Part shown: piece by piece, positions 35,867 to 48,984 of the stretch
How positions within the stretch are numbered: position 1 is the stretch's first letter
How the letters are laid out: the number at the start of each line of letters is the position of its first letter
Assembly: GCA_964023275.1 (NCBI GenBank)
Contig: OZ029915.1
Span: 39,271,238 to 39,335,237 of the forward strand
Source: Norana najaformis
Lineage: Eukaryota; Annelida; Clitellata; Crassiclitellata; Hormogastridae
Direction: 5' to 3'
Length of the DNA stretch: 64,000 nt
Notes under the pieces: generated by a model
What the model saw: only the letters and a program-made list of their open reading frames with translations
Told to the model about the DNA's origin: nothing
The model's database searches: none
Position numbers and translations under genes: made by a program

Positions 35867-37540
35867 ATAATAATAATAATAAGACAATTTATATAGCGCC
35901 GTAGCACAGCCGAGGCCGAAGAAAAGGGCGCTGTACAAGGGTTCAAAAATCAACTGCAGTCATAAGATATCCTAAAAGGATGTGTCTTGAGTCGTGACTT
36001 GAATGTGTCCAGCGATGGGGCATTCGTCACATTCTCAGGAAGACTGTTCCACGCAGTGGGTCCGGCGACAGTGAAGGAACGTTCGCCGAACTTCGTGGAA
36101 GAACGCGGGACATGCAGTTGATTCCTCGATGAGGACCGTAGCTGATATGTGTTCTGGTTGTCGGCTGTTCGAATACAGAAGTCGGATATATAGTCTGGTA
36201 GAAGACCATTAAGAGCCTTGTATGTAATTAGGCACAGTTTGTAGGTGATCCGCTGAGGAATACGCAACCAGTGCAGGTTGTCGCGCAGCAGATCAGTGAC
36301 GTGATTGAATGGTGTCCGACCATAGATGAGGCGGGCAGCAGAGTTTAGCACTGAGTGTATCCGCTCTAGCTGACAAGTCGGCAGAATGTAAGAGGGTTGA
36401 GAAGTTTGAAAGGCATTGTAGGTAAGAGGTACAATTTTGTAGTGGATGGACTGAGGGACCTCTAGCCATTAAAGTAATTTGAGCACAGGGATTATGTGGT
36501 GGTGGTGGAGTGTTGGCAACTGCACAGGCAAGAACATTCTGGATTGTTTGTAGACGTTTTATTTGAGATGAGTCGATGTTGTGGAAGAGACAGTTGCAGT
36601 AGTCATGTTTGGAGTGAACAATGTGCAAGCAGTTTTATAATCAAGCATGGTACGAAGTCGACGGAGTTGATGAATACGCATGTAACAAGTGCGAAATAAC
36701 TGATTGATGTGGTAGGCGTAGCTAAGATTTTGTCGAAGATGATGCCAAGATTGTGAATTGAGGTGAAGTGCAAGCCTCTGGAGAAAGATTCGGAGGATAG
36801 GTTGGTTAGTTACGTTGTTCACGGAGGCCAACTATGAGATATTCTGTTTTAAAGGGTTGAGGAACAGAAGGTTGGCGGTCATCCATGCTGATATCTTGGT
36901 CATGGTGTTACGTAGATGATTTGGCGCGTCTGAAAAGGAATGACAGGAAAAGAATATGATGAGTTATGTGTCTTGAGTGAAAAGGTGATGATCAACAGAG
37001 GATGTGGGAATGAGTTTGCTGAGTGGGGAGGTTTAAGGCGTGAACAGGAGGAAACCCAGAACAGAACATTTAGGAACATCAAAGGCGTGACAGGGATAAT
37101 AAGACAGCAGCATTAAGAGCGAAAAACGAGAAGAAAGATATGGATTAATCCAAGACAGGGCAGTACCAGAGATTCATAACAGAGCGGGGAGGCGTTTGAT
37201 AAGGATTTCATGGTCTATGGTATCAAAGGCAGCAGATATGTCTAAAAGACAGAGGCAAGTAGGGCCTACTTGTTGATGACCTATATAATGACAAATTTGC
37301 TGTACAGCAACGAGATAACAGTTTCAGTGGGGTGGTATTTGGTGTAGGCAGATTGGTTGAAATTTAGGAGGTTGTTAGAGGTAAGATAGGCAGTGAGGCG
37401 AGAGATGAGGACCCGTTCTGAGAGTTTAGATAGCAATGAGATATTTGAATTTGGACGGTAGTTGGAGAGCCTGTAGTGAGAGATGGAGGGAAGAGACTTC
37501 GTCGGTGAAGTAGGATGGGAATAAATCGGCAATGGATAGA
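35867..37540 (-). mobile_element. LINE (CR1/L2-like) with reverse-transcriptase remnants, minus strand
   Basis: Read leftward: NYRPNSNISLLSKLSERVLISRL (near 37450), NLLNFNQSAY, then LHWLRIPQRITYKL and FTVAGPTAWNSLPENVTNAPS (36280-35960). These are the fingers and C-terminal parts of a non-LTR reverse transcriptase, broken by frameshifts and deletions; no complete catalytic YxDD was found. The 3' end is well kept: GGGCGC...GCGCTATATAAATTG and a (TTATTA)n tail at 35867-35882. Confidence 0.85.
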
Positions 37541-37544
37541 TGCG

Positions 37545-38510
37545 CGATAAAGTTTGGGAGAAGATGCGAGGAGTCTAGATGAAGAAGATTGTTAAAGAAG
37601 ATTGAACGGTTTTCTAAAGATTCTGAGGATCAGATGAATTTGAGTAAACAAAAGAGGACAGATATCGTTTCTTGGCAGACAGAATATGGCTGTGATATCT
37701 GCTAGTCAAAATTTTAAATCTACTGAGTACAGCAAGGTCACCTGAACGTCTGTATATGCTTGCTTCACGCGACGATGAGTTGATTTAAGGACATGAAGGA
37801 AAGAATTAAACCAATGATATGCACAATCAAATGTGCAGATACACAACATGCCAACATATATGTGCATTTTATTTCACCACACCACATAAATTCATATATC
37901 CATAATTCGTATTCATAGGCCCTTAGGTCGGTACGAAAACGTTGATTCTACATAATTAAAGGCCTAGGCCTATGTAGGCAAACATTGCCTATAAATGGAC
38001 AAATTTTATAATGAAAGTTTGATGAGCATTCATCTCAGTTTTCTCACCCGAGTTTGTATCGAATTGGCTTATGTCAACCAATGTCAAAGTGATGTTTACT
38101 TCAAAACTCGTAAAATAATCAAATCCATAGCACAATAGGCCGGTGGTCTACCTTGACCTTTGACCTCATGCAGAGGTGCAATCCTGACCTTAGTCTTTAA
38201 TGCATGTAACCAGTAACGGCGTCAGCTATGAAGCAAAAACCCAAGTCTCCACCCCAAATTTATGCTCTGTTCCCTACATTTATGACTGTATGTGCAAACA
38301 TACAAACAAACTGATCTTGCGAAAATAATTAACCAACAGTTTTGTTAAGCTAGGCTCTGTGGCCTTGAAGGAGCTTGCAGAACCGATGAATGGGAGCCTG
38401 TTATGTGCTATTAATACGTGTAATGGTAAGTTACGCATAGAGCAAACCGTTAGCAAATTGGCCCACCTTATTCAGCAGCCTCCTCCCGTCGACGCTTTTA
38501 AGGCCGAGGG
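37545..38510. other. Gene-free stretch
   Basis: No coding or RNA gene recognised. AT-rich DNA with scattered AGGCCTA motifs. Confidence 0.5.
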
Positions 38511-38515
38511 TAGCT

Positions 38516-38785
38516 ACTAGCCTAGTTAGCTGCATGGGTAAGTGCGTACGCCAAGGAGCCTCTGTGCGTGAGGATCCCAGGTTCGCATCCCGGTCGTGGC
38601 TTATTTAAGAGATTTAAATTTCGGGCTAGTACGGTCCGTGCACGGGGACCTTAAATGGCGTGGCGCCCATTCAAACGGGCAGCGGTGGTGAAGGATCTCA
38701 CCCGATAAATTCATTGCAAAAATGAGCAGGGTCGAGGCCATACGGTCGCTGTATAAAACCTATACATTTGCATTTAGTCTAAACT
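38516..38785 (+). mobile_element. SINE-1 copy (tRNA-derived), best preserved
   Basis: Box A region TAGCTGCATGGGTAAGTGCG at about 38527 and box B GGTTCGCATCC at about 38580 give the tRNA-like head. The body has TTAAATGGCGTGGCGCCCAT, CCGATAAATTCATTGCAAAA and GAGCAGGGTCGAGGCCATAC, ending in AAAACCTATACATTTGCATT. Copies or parts at 12985, 4960 and 27140 (inverted). Confidence 0.88.
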
Positions 38786-38789
38786 TAAA

Positions 38790-41700
38790 ATCCGGCGCTG
38801 TCAACGTATTTCTCAACCGTTTATTACTTTTTGACTTGTGTGCAAGTCTTACACCAGAATTTTCATTTGGCAAATCCTTTTAGCGAAAAAAGTTGATATC
38901 ACTAACGTCAGTGAGTAATGAATTTGGCAAACACGAACGCTCCTCAAAATAAATGCGAAAATATTTTGTTAGAAATTTCTAAAGTTGACCAGATTTGCTC
39001 GTAACAGGAAAACTCGTTTGATCGAGGCTATTCAAAATATCTCTTGACATTAAATAAATCAACTGTCTTAAATTAAACAGATTTTCTCTTAAAAGAAAGA
39101 ATCTTTATTGCGACAATTTACAGTTTCTCTATACAGAACAAATGAATAAGTCGCTCTCCTCGCATTTGCTCCTTAAGGACACAAAAATCAATTTAAAAAA
39201 AATCTATGTCTAAAAGTTGCTGAGATCTTTCCTAAAGAGAATCAAAATTAATTGCTGTGAACTGTTCAGAATTGCTAGAGAGGGAAAAACAACAGTCCTC
39301 GTATTAAATAGCTCGGAATTCCTAGGAAAATGTCTCAAATTTTCTCAGCCTCAGACCCCCTTCCAAGGTTAAAGGTCGGCATTCAACTTCCTCTCATGTG
39401 CAGCCACAAGGAATGGGTATCACTCCTTCAACATTTCTAATCGATGTTCTGATTAAATGCCACGTTTTCCTGTAAAAGGACTAAATTGCGTAGAAATTCG
39501 ATCGGACACTTCTTAGTCGCTTGTTCTTATGCAGACTTCGCGTTGTAGGCACCTTTGACGCACCTGGGCTATAGGACCCAAAACTTAATAGCCTGGGGTC
39601 GCTCCTATAGAGTTATTTATTCTATTCTGTTATGTTCTGTTCTGTTCTAATCAGAAAATTAGGCAGCCATAATTATATGAGAGATTATCCTGGTTACTGA
39701 AACTGATAGGTTATCAGTGGCCCGGGAAGCGTTTGAAAGTTGTGTGAGCCAACCTCAACCAAGTACAGACCTAAGGTGGATAAAATTATACATCATATCC
39801 GATATAATCTATAACAGTATATAGGTAGATATCTCCGTTGCCCAAAAAAGTTGTGTGAGCATGCTCCTGCCTCGGCGTCACAGAGCCAAAACTTGTGTGA
39901 GCATCGGCGCCCTTGGCGCCATAGCTCCCGGGCTCCTGTAGGTTATGCTATAGGTTCTGCGCAAGGATTAGAGATAGGAATTAGGCCTGACAAATGGGTA
40001 CTTTGGTTAATGTCTGCAAGTTGATAATAAAATAACTCGAATTTTAGCCTAAATTATTATATAATAAAAGTTTTGTAACGTCAGAGAGGGCTATCAACTA
40101 AACAGCCGCCCTAAACGATCTTTGTTGGATCTGCCTAAATCAGGGCTATACATGCATGGACCAAAATCAAGGGCTGTCTGGAATTGATAGCCTGCATCGT
40201 AGTGAATCAAGTATTTACCCCGCATGGCTTTATAAGTGCATTTTCTTCTTATGTTACGTACTTTTCAATCAAGCTCAATCGTTGTGTTGAGGCATGCATT
40301 CAAAACTGCAAAACAAGTGAAGAACCTATGCGGTTCTCCCCGTCCGTGATATTAGCTCTTATTCGTCTGCGTAAGGACTGCAGCGAATGATGAATCCCAT
40401 AGTAAGCCTAGGCCCATTTTTGTTCTTGTCGTACTGGGTACGCGACGTCACTACCACATGCCTCGGGCAACGAAATGTCCGGCGTTGGCAATGCGACGTT
40501 GAATTGGTTTTCATCGTACGCTGCCTTTGCCTGTACTGCATACCCTGTGCACGATACGAAGTTAATTTATAGAAATGGGAGACACTTGTCAGTGTGAAGT
40601 TCAGCTCATCCATTGTGTGTTGGATAATTAACTTCGCTGACCACATTTCATTCGCGCATCTGTTACAGCCGACCATGCCAGTCAAACTGCCCCAACACTA
40701 TTGCCACTGCAGACTTGATTTGGATAGACTATAGGTGAACTAAAGAGGTCTAATCGCACGTGTGCAACATACAGGATATACGTGAAAGATTGTCTTTTTA
40801 ATCAGCACAAAGGTGTCAGCTATAATTATGGCTACCACGAATCACTGCTTGTCGACCTCCATAAAGGGCTACAGACGTCCGATTAGGCTTACTGCATAGG
40901 TTACAGTTAACATGCTTGTGCGACTGCGTATCATGCACAGAGAAACTTCTTATATGCTTTAATTGCACGGTCGAGCCTAGAATAGTTCTGCTGAAATGTA
41001 CGAGCAGTATGTCTCTACACTTCCGTTCCCTCGATTCAGTGTCTGTGGTTCGCGTTCCAGAGCCATGTTTACCTCATATATAAAGTCTAAAGTGGGAAAA
41101 GAAGTGACTAAGCAGTCCGAGTTAGTAGTTCTGCAGCTGAGACAAGTACGGCTAATATTAAACCGAGATACTGCATAGGAGAGATACAGAAGGGATGGCT
41201 TTTGCTGTAGAAAAGAACGTGGGCAATTGTAGGCCTACGTGGTCATTCTGCAAATTTTAAAACGGTGTATTGTGGTCATTATTTGACAAATAAATCATTT
41301 TATTCATTTTAATCAAGTTTATTATGACACATGGCAAACGTTCTGTAACAGGATAATACCTTCACCTTCTGTGCCTCATCGCATAGGCCCACCTGGTGCA
41401 TTGTGCACGGATTGACCAGCTTGGCCTCCGCCTATTTTCTTCGACATCAGATCTTGTTTTTTACTTTTTGACCTTCCACAATGGAAGGCTGTAGTTTTAT
41501 TGGATAGTGAAATAGGCCTACGCACAATCCAACGATTACAATCCTGTCCTCTTCATTGGAATTTGAGAGCATGTGGTGCCGAGTAGGATATATCGTAAGG
41601 GTCGCTATATAAATTTCACATTACGTTACAGTTCAATGTATTTAGCAGTGTGTTATTTCAGTTTATACTTCTGAAAAGTTGGGTTTCTATTCCCGTGTTG

Positions 41701-42550
41701 GTGTCACCTACCGGATGCGCAAAGAACGACGGCACAAACTCGCCGACAGTGGGCGTTTGTTGAAATCGAGCGGAATTCATCGTAGCAGTGGCTCTATTCA
41801 ACTATTATTATTCCTTTCCGTGACGTAGTGTGTCCACAGTGACGTACCTCAAAAGTCGAGTGACTCGCATGCTGAAGCGCTATTATTATAGGCGAACATA
41901 ATACTAAGCCGATTATTAGGTAAACACTAGTCGTTTCTACGAGAGCGTGCGAATACTTCCTGCATATTCGCAGTCATTATTTTCTTATTAATAAAGGTGC
42001 GTCTACTTCGGAACCCAAATCCAAATTATTCACACGATCGCACCCGACGTACGCCGACCAAACGGATCGACCGACCGATCGTCTATAGAGGGACGAACCT
42101 CATAATTCACGATCCATTTAAGGTTCACGCATGCACGACAACCAGTAAGAACCGAGCGGCTTCTGTCTCTCGAGACCATTGCCCGTCTCCCTTCTGCTTT
42201 CCCTGCCTACCCCTCACCCGTCTCGACCGGCAGCGCATTCGCCAATGCGCGGTCACGCTTGCTTGCGGTGAGGGGACCCGCCTTGAGTCCGTCTCTAATT
42301 ATGCCCTTCCCACCTGCTCTGCCGTCTGCCCAAGGGGCAGGACACCCGAATTATCTCTCGACTTCATTGTGCGTCGTGATTGATGTAACATAGTTGCCGA
42401 CCTGGCCTTTATCAACTATATGCATTATATACATACACACACAAATATACATACATACGTGATACTGAGATTCGTCAACCCGACAGCTCATTTGAAATCG
42501 CGCCTTTTGAGTCTTTTGCGCTTGAAAGTCTGGCGCTGTACACCTGTATA
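38790..42550. other. Gene-free stretch
   Basis: No gene, RNA gene or clear mobile element recognised. A 128-codon frame at 41997-42383 has no recognisable motif and lies in GC-richer DNA; I treat it as chance. Confidence 0.5.
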
Positions 42551-42556
42551 TAGGCA

Positions 42557-42755
42557 AGGTAGCCGATTGGATTCGGGTACGGTAGCTGATTGGATAGTGC
42601 GCTCGACCTGTAACGTGGACAGTATGAGTTCGAGCCTCTTCTGAGACGATTACTGTATAGGAACCTTGAGCAAGCCTTCACTCACAATTGCTCAGCATCA
42701 TCGATTGGTGCTGATTCATTAGTGGCGCTTAATAAATGCAGAAATAATAAATAAA
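42557..42755 (+). mobile_element. SINE-2 copy (tRNA-derived)
   Basis: Box-A-like GGTAGCTGATTGGATAGTGC and box-B-like GAGTTCGAGCC near 42629. The tail TAGTGGCGCTTAATAAATGC with A/T-rich repeats is shared with the copy at 45731. The box A region appears twice (42557 and 42580). Confidence 0.78.
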
Positions 42756-44977
42756 AATAATAATGGCCCGCAACGGAGTTGTCAGGTTAGATAGTGCGTT
42801 TGTGTTGCGTGTGTGTTAGAAATGTAATCGCAAATGTGTATGCGACTCAATTAACAGCTGTAGTGTAAGCTCACAAGTCCTAAAGTGGTCTCACAAGGTC
42901 TCGGAAAAGATGAGGAAAATGTCATTGCTGTTTAATATCATGCTAATTTAGCACACTAACTTAGTGTGGCACCAGATCAGAGACCTGACAGTTGGGCTTT
43001 AAAGGGGTGGCTGAAGGGATCAGTGCCCCAAACCGAGTGCCGTGTCCCCAGTGCTTCTCCAAATTTTAACCCGATCTTAATAAAATCCGATATTATTTTA
43101 ATTTTGATATTTTCACAGGAGCGACTTACTTGCTGAGGTTCTCATTAACTTCTTAATTTTTTGTATGTAGGCCTATGCTCTAAGTCTAAATAATATGAAT
43201 AACGTAGTCACAACTTCCGCAATCATTCCTGTTCTCATATTTGCTATGTATGGTCGATTTCCCCTCGTGGTCATTTTGGTTTCTCGCACTTTGGTAAATT
43301 TGCTGTAAGATGAGCGATATTCGCCAACTGTTTAATAATCCTAAAACGATGACAATATGTGCAGATGAATCTGTACCCAAGTCTAGCTTCATAATGAGCT
43401 TCTCACCGACTGAATCGGCACCGGTAACTTCACACACAGATCACAAGAAGCTCGGTCGCGCTGGTGGACGGCGAGCTGCCAGACGACGCTATAGAATTCG
43501 AAATGAATGCAGCTAATATTGATGAATTCGAGGTGAATAACCGTTAGCTTATTATAATGATGGTAATTCTCCAGAAACAGCCGCTTGCGGTCGCCTACTT
43601 GTAAACGATGTGGCCACCCCAGAGTGAAAGTAAAGTAGAGCTATGCATGCTGTCGGAAGGATATAGAATAAATAAGTAAGCAATTGATCATTGGGCATTC
43701 GGCGGCGTTGAAAGATGATGCAGAAAATGTTTTGTAATACCATTAGCGGATCTGACTGTCGCAACCCTGGAAAACATATTACAATACATTCTTCCGGGAA
43801 CTCATATCATGTCCGATGGATGAAGTGCTTATTCCATTCTCAATAAGCACTCCATCCAATTTCTTAGATCCGAACGGCGTTTAGGTACACACACGCGCAC
43901 ACGCACACACACACACTTGGATAAAATGTGGATGCGCGCCAAACGCAAATGAAAAGACAGTTGGGCACAAGCCGCGTTTTGTTTCCAACGTGTCTGCAGG
44001 AGTTCGTCTGGCGAAACACATTTCGACGATAATTTTTTCTCAAACATTCTTGTATGAATCACAGAAACTTGTCCGATATGTTAACTTGTTAATATCAATA
44101 GGAGTAGCCCTATTTTAATAATCTTTGTGTTGCTCTATTACTTATTGATTAATTAGGCTTAATAATTTGTTCGATAGTCCTTCTGGCAGCGTGCAACGAC
44201 GTAGGCTAATTTCAATTTCTGTCGCAATCTGGAATGGCCATATTGTTTACATTGAAGAGGACCGCAAGCGGCCGTTTCTCGAGAATCGCCATTATGATTT
44301 ACATAATCGACTACGGACAAATTCGATGTTTCTTAGCATCAATATAGGCCAGCAAGAAGCTCTTCTGAGAGGCTTTTCAAAGGTCTTATCGATATTCGTT
44401 TATACGATACTATACACTTGACGATAATTATACCTACATATAAACATGAACATTAGTTGCTGCGATGGGGGGGAGGGAACGGATCTCAGTTCGATTGTAA
44501 GCTTTTACTTCCAAGATTAATTCAACTGAAACTTATGAAAGACCGAGGAGACTCGGTGTATAATCGAGTTTGGTTCCGTTGAAGACAGAAGCAGCGCCGA
44601 GACGAAGGGACCTGACTTAAGATCCTGATTGGCTGCTGACTGGTGACTGAATGGCCGTCCGTGTGATTTATAGACTCCTTCCTACTTCCTGGGCGTTCGT
44701 TCACATCTTGTTTCTCACCCTCGAGCGACGAAGAAGTGGTTCAGCACCAGATGCTCAACAGAGAAACCGCCTTGTTCCCAGTGCACCACTGCCGCCCCAG
44801 AGGAAGATTAAGGCCGGCGCGGGGTATCGATTGAATGGGGGTCAGAGACCTCGCGCAATTCTTCTGAGGCAGCCGCGGCTAGCGCACTCTGACGACGGGA
44901 AAGCGATCCTACTAATTACAGGGCTGAGCTCCGTGATATATTTGCGTCGGTCGGATTGTAGATAATGATACAGGTCG

Positions 44978-45342
44978 ATCGGAGGAAGAGGGCAGCATCA
45001 GGAGAGGAGGGCGGTATGGAGGAGGAAGGGGAACAGGGAGCAGGAAGAGGAGACTGGAGGCAAAGGTTGTGGAGGAGGAAGTGGAAAGAGTGGAGAAAGA
45101 GGAAGTGAGGGAGAAGGATGTAGATGAGGAAATGGAAGAGACCAGAACGAGGAGAATGCAGAGGAAACTAGGCATGGGAGGGATTGAAAAAGAGAGAATA
45201 ATGGAAAAGAAGGGTGTGGGGAAGGGAGTGAAAAAGATAGGAGAAAGAGGAGAGTGGAGGCAGAAGTAGCAAGAGATTGCGTAGGAGGAGTACAGAATGA
45301 GGGGAAAGGGGATACAGGAGGTGAAAAGGGTGGAAGAAATAT
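44978..45342 (+). repeat. Polypurine tract, about 365 bp
   Basis: An almost pure A/G strand (GGAGGAAGAGG-type units), interrupted by scattered single pyrimidines. It keeps frames open on both strands, which explains the Ser/Leu/Phe-rich and Glu/Lys-rich translations. It abuts the retroelement 3' end at 45343. Confidence 0.9.
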
Positions 45343-45640
45343 CGTAATCGTAATCCCAAGATTTCTACAGCGCCCAACGAAAGCCACGCCGCGGGGACCA
45401 GCTTATTCACAGGCGCTCAGTCAAAACAAAATCGATAGGCAAAAGGGTTCGGTTCCGGGTCAAGATCCAAGAGTCAGGCAGAGAGACAGCGTAGCAGCTA
45501 CGGTGGGCGATGTTTGGGGCTGGAGAGCAGAGGCAGATAAGAGGAAGAAGTGGTGTCAGGATAGGATCTGTGGAAGAGGAATGTTTTCAGTTTTGAGTGA
45601 AAGGCCGAAGCAGAAATTGGCAGAAATAAGCAGATCGAGG
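45343..45640 (-). mobile_element. Retroelement 3' end, well preserved copy
   Basis: Starts with CGTAATCGTAATC, then ATTTCTACAGCGCCCAACGA, GCCGCGGGGACCAGCTTATT, CACAGGCGCTCAG and a body shared with 47118 (TCGGTTCC-GGTCAAGATCCAAGA, GTTTTGAGTGAAAGG). Tail at the left, so oriented on minus. Confidence 0.8.
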
Positions 45641-45730
45641 TTGGAAAGTGGAGCAGATGAAGAAGTGAATAGAAAAGGGACTGAGGGAAGGAGGGAAGAA
45701 AGCCCGGTCAGATATCCGGCCAGATTTGTG

Positions 45731-45910
45731 TGACATGGTAGCCGACTGGTTTGAGCGCTGGCCTTGTATAACTTAGATCGTGCGGATTCCAGCCCCCCTT
45801 AGATAATTACTGTGCAGGAAAACCCTTATCAACGAAGAAGATGCACTCGCACTCGACTGTTGCTTAGTCATTAGATAGTGGCGCTTAATAAATAAAGAAA
45901 TGAAAATAAT
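45731..45910 (+). mobile_element. SINE-2 copy (tRNA-derived)
   Basis: GGTAGCCGACTGGTTTGAGC heads the copy, box B is decayed (CGGATTCCAGCC), and the tail TAGTGGCGCTTAATAAATAA plus AGAAATGAAAATAA matches the copy at 42557. Confidence 0.75.
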
Positions 45911-46434
45911 TTCTAGCTGGACAGGTAGACATACAAAGAAATATGCAGACCGAAGGGGGCATAGACAGGCGGACGGACAGGCAGACCGAGAAGCAGACAA
46001 CAGTTGCCCAGTGCAACAAACATTGTGTGTCTTTGAAAAGCCTTGGTTGCATGGACTGTTGCATGGCTGTTGGAGGGAGCAGGCGGCCTTGATGTAATCG
46101 ACAGATGGTCCGTGGCGGCTGGACCTGCAGCTGGCGGTTCTCAGGCCGTCCATGTCTCGCTGCGTAAATTATTGTAATTACTGCTCGACAGATTTCAAAA
46201 GTGAAATGAAACTTTTGTATCGGCTGAATCGACCTCGCCGAAGCCATAAATTTAAATAAAGCGCTTGAAATTATGTTACTCACGGGTTCTGGTCTTTATT
46301 ACAGGGTCGAATTAGGGCGTAATCGATGCGATGCTTTGTGTAAACAGAAAGAAGGGTAATAATGTGTAATAATGCGATTCATAACTTAGGTCAGTGAGGC
46401 AAAGATTTGCGACTAGAGTGCATGATATGTGGAC

Positions 46435-46510
46435 GTGTAACGCAGCTCAGTTGATTGAACTGCCGACCACCTGTGATTGACGGAAGACGAATCAACAATG
46501 ATGATTATGT
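46435..46510 (+). mobile_element. Possible tRNA-like fragment
   Basis: TAACGCAGCTCAGTTGATTG resembles a tRNA/SINE box A, but no clear box B follows. Confidence 0.25.
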
Positions 46511-46749
46511 TTGTGGCCTATTGCATCCGTAAGCCTATGCATGGTGGACGGCATTGATTCTGGTCCAAAATTTACAGGCATAATGATCGCAATGATTGTC
46601 TAACAGGTCGACTCTTTTGTTGCATTCGGGGCCACAGTGTGTTTAAGCAAGCTAAGTGCACGTGTATGACTACAGTTGAAAATAAGCTAATGCACAAATG
46701 CGTCTACGACTGCCGATCTTGACTATACAGATGGAAATGCGACCGTGAT

Positions 46750-46860
46750 AATTCTGGAGGTTGCTGAGCTGTTATCGTGTCGGCTTTTCACCTCTGCGAA
46801 TCGGGTTTGAATCGGATCCGTCATGTGAAATCGACCTAGAGCGACACAGAGGTCTACGCA
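46750..46860 (+). mobile_element. tRNA-derived SINE head
   Basis: GTTGCTGAGCTGTTATCGTG as box A region and CGGGTTTGAATCGG as box B, spaced as in a tRNA. The remainder is not matched in the window. Confidence 0.5.
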
Positions 46861-47117
46861 TTTTCAAACAGCGGAGACCATCTTCTTGATTTGATGTGAG
46901 TGACTCCTTAGATCGTAAACATACACTATGATATCCGTAGTTGCTGAGCTAATATTAGGGATAGAAAAATGATTTCAGGAATTGCCATTGTGATGCTTCA
47001 CACAGCTATATGACATACAGCCCATGTACGACATGATAACATTATATGAATATTGGGGAAAGCAACATTGAAATCAGCCTATACCCTAGTCAGTTATTTA
47101 TATAGTAAAACGAGTCT

Positions 47118-47400
47118 CATCGTAATCGTAATCCCGAGATTTCTACAGTCCCAGCGAAAGCCGTGTTACTAGGACCAGCTTATTCACAGCGCTCAGTCAA
47201 AACAAAATCGTTAGGCAAAAGTGTTCGGTTCCAGGTCAAGATCCAAGACTCAGGCAAAGAGACAGCATGGCAGCTACGGTGGATGATGTTTGGGATTGGA
47301 GCGGAAAGAGAGATAAGAGGAAGAAGGGGAGTTAGTATAGAATCTGTGAAAGAGGAATGTTTTTTAGTTTTGAGTGAAAGGCAAATGCAGAAAATGCAAG
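47118..47400 (-). mobile_element. Retroelement 3' end copy
   Basis: CGTAATCGTAATCCCGAGAT, TTCTACAG, AGCGAAAGCCG, GGACCAGCTTATTCACAG and the downstream body align with the 45343 copy. Confidence 0.78.
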
Positions 47401-47409
47401 CGGTGAAGC

Positions 47410-48130
47410 ATCGTCAGTGGTGTGCTCCTCACTGGAATGTTGCCGTTTCAACGACGCGTAGCCAACCGTCCCGATCCTGTGCTCGTCTCCAGAGTAGGCC
47501 CTATGTGCATCTCAAAGTTCAGCGGACAGAGATTTGCTTTCATCATCCAGGTCCATGCTTGCCTGGGCTGTCCAGTCTGTCTCTTTCAGCTCCTAGCTAG
47601 AGGGCCAGATATAATGGCTTGGAGTAGGCTACCCTTGCGTGGTCCTGTCAGCCATCGCAGTGTACAAATATAAAATTATTGTCCAAGCATCTGCATGGAG
47701 TCTTCTTTTTTAATCGACCATGCCAGAAAAGGGGTCTGCACTGTATGTCTACATGTATTTCTGCATTACTGGCGTGAACAGTAAACGGAATTCGAAGGCA
47801 CCATTCGTGGAAGGCATCCGGCTTTTTCCGAGGCCCTTGTCATCATTCAAGTTTCAGACCAAAAACGGAGGACAGGCACTCCGTAAACTTTAAACAGGAG
47901 GATTTCAGTGCCCTGTGGATTGTTGGTGCTCCAGGTTCCTCGCCTTAGGCTGCTCACCCGGTCACAGTGAACGGTCATATTCGCTGTCGAACGTCGTGCT
48001 CTCTGCTACACTGACCTCAATATGTAGGCCTATATGAAATTCAGCAAAGAGAAGGTTCCACTGTTGTCTGGATTTTGTCCTGGCCCAGTTGTTTGCCACA
48101 GTCACCTGGAACACAATGTCCTACATTTTT
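47410..48130 (-). mobile_element. Non-LTR retroelement fragment, related to 57985-58990
   Basis: Plus-strand words GGGCCAGATATAATGGCT, CCAGGTTCCTCG-CTTAGGCTGCTCA and GTCTGGATTTTGTCCTGGCCCAGTTG parallel those of the reverse-transcriptase fragment in the FAK intron. Coding sense is minus and highly decayed. Confidence 0.65.
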
Positions 48131-48984
48131 CCTGACCTTGTAGGTCAACAATATTAATCTAAGATTAGTTTTCAAAACATTTCTGCATGATGAAAAGTAG
48201 ACTAAACAGACACTGTTAATAAGCCTATGTAGTTAGTTAAAAAAAAACATCAAAAGAACAGATCGAGGAAAAAGAACAAATAGAGCAGAACTTTTTAATG
48301 TATTATTTCACAAATAAACAATATGCAGTTTAAAACAACCTTACAAATAGCAGATGGTTGTCTAACTTCTTAATCATATTAAGCTTTTCTTGGTAACCAC
48401 TGATTGAATACGCATTAAAGGCTGCGACGAATGGGCATCCTGATCCATCGATCCTTCTAAAAGAAGCGATCGTCTGCCGAATAAAGAACCCGGATGGCAT
48501 ACTCGGATAAAAAAAAGGGTTAATTATCGCTGACCGTCGCATATGAACGTACGGGCCAGGTAGGTTTGAATGTGTGCGCCAGCGAATACCATTGTCCGCT
48601 GATTAAAAACTGTTCGCTGGATGCATGAATGCAGGGTCACATAGAACATGCACAGACCAATATGAAGGACCTCCGATCGCAGAGATCACGTGATTATATC
48701 CCATTCCCAGCCTCTCAGTCATAGGAACTCTGTTGTGTTGGCGCATGTGTAGACTGCAGGACAGGACGCCCCTCTGCCACCGATCCGCCTCAAGTGCATG
48801 CATAGGGGCGAATCTGACAAAAGCCGTCAAGTCCCGGTCGACTGATGCCTCCCTTCTAACCGTCCAACCTGTAATTAGTCGGCAACTAGACACAGATACT
48901 CCGTTCTTTATGACCAGCGCCGCTGAAGTAGTCAAAAGTGTGTGTACTTGTTTCGAAGGCGACGCACGTCAGTCACTGTGACGG

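Noticed and set aside
41997..42383. 128-codon plus-strand ORF as a gene
   Set aside because: No recognisable motif or domain, isolated in repeat-bearing intergenic DNA.
44998..45387. Ser/Leu/Phe-rich minus-strand ORF and Glu/Lys-rich plus-strand ORF
   Set aside because: Both are translations of the polypurine tract.
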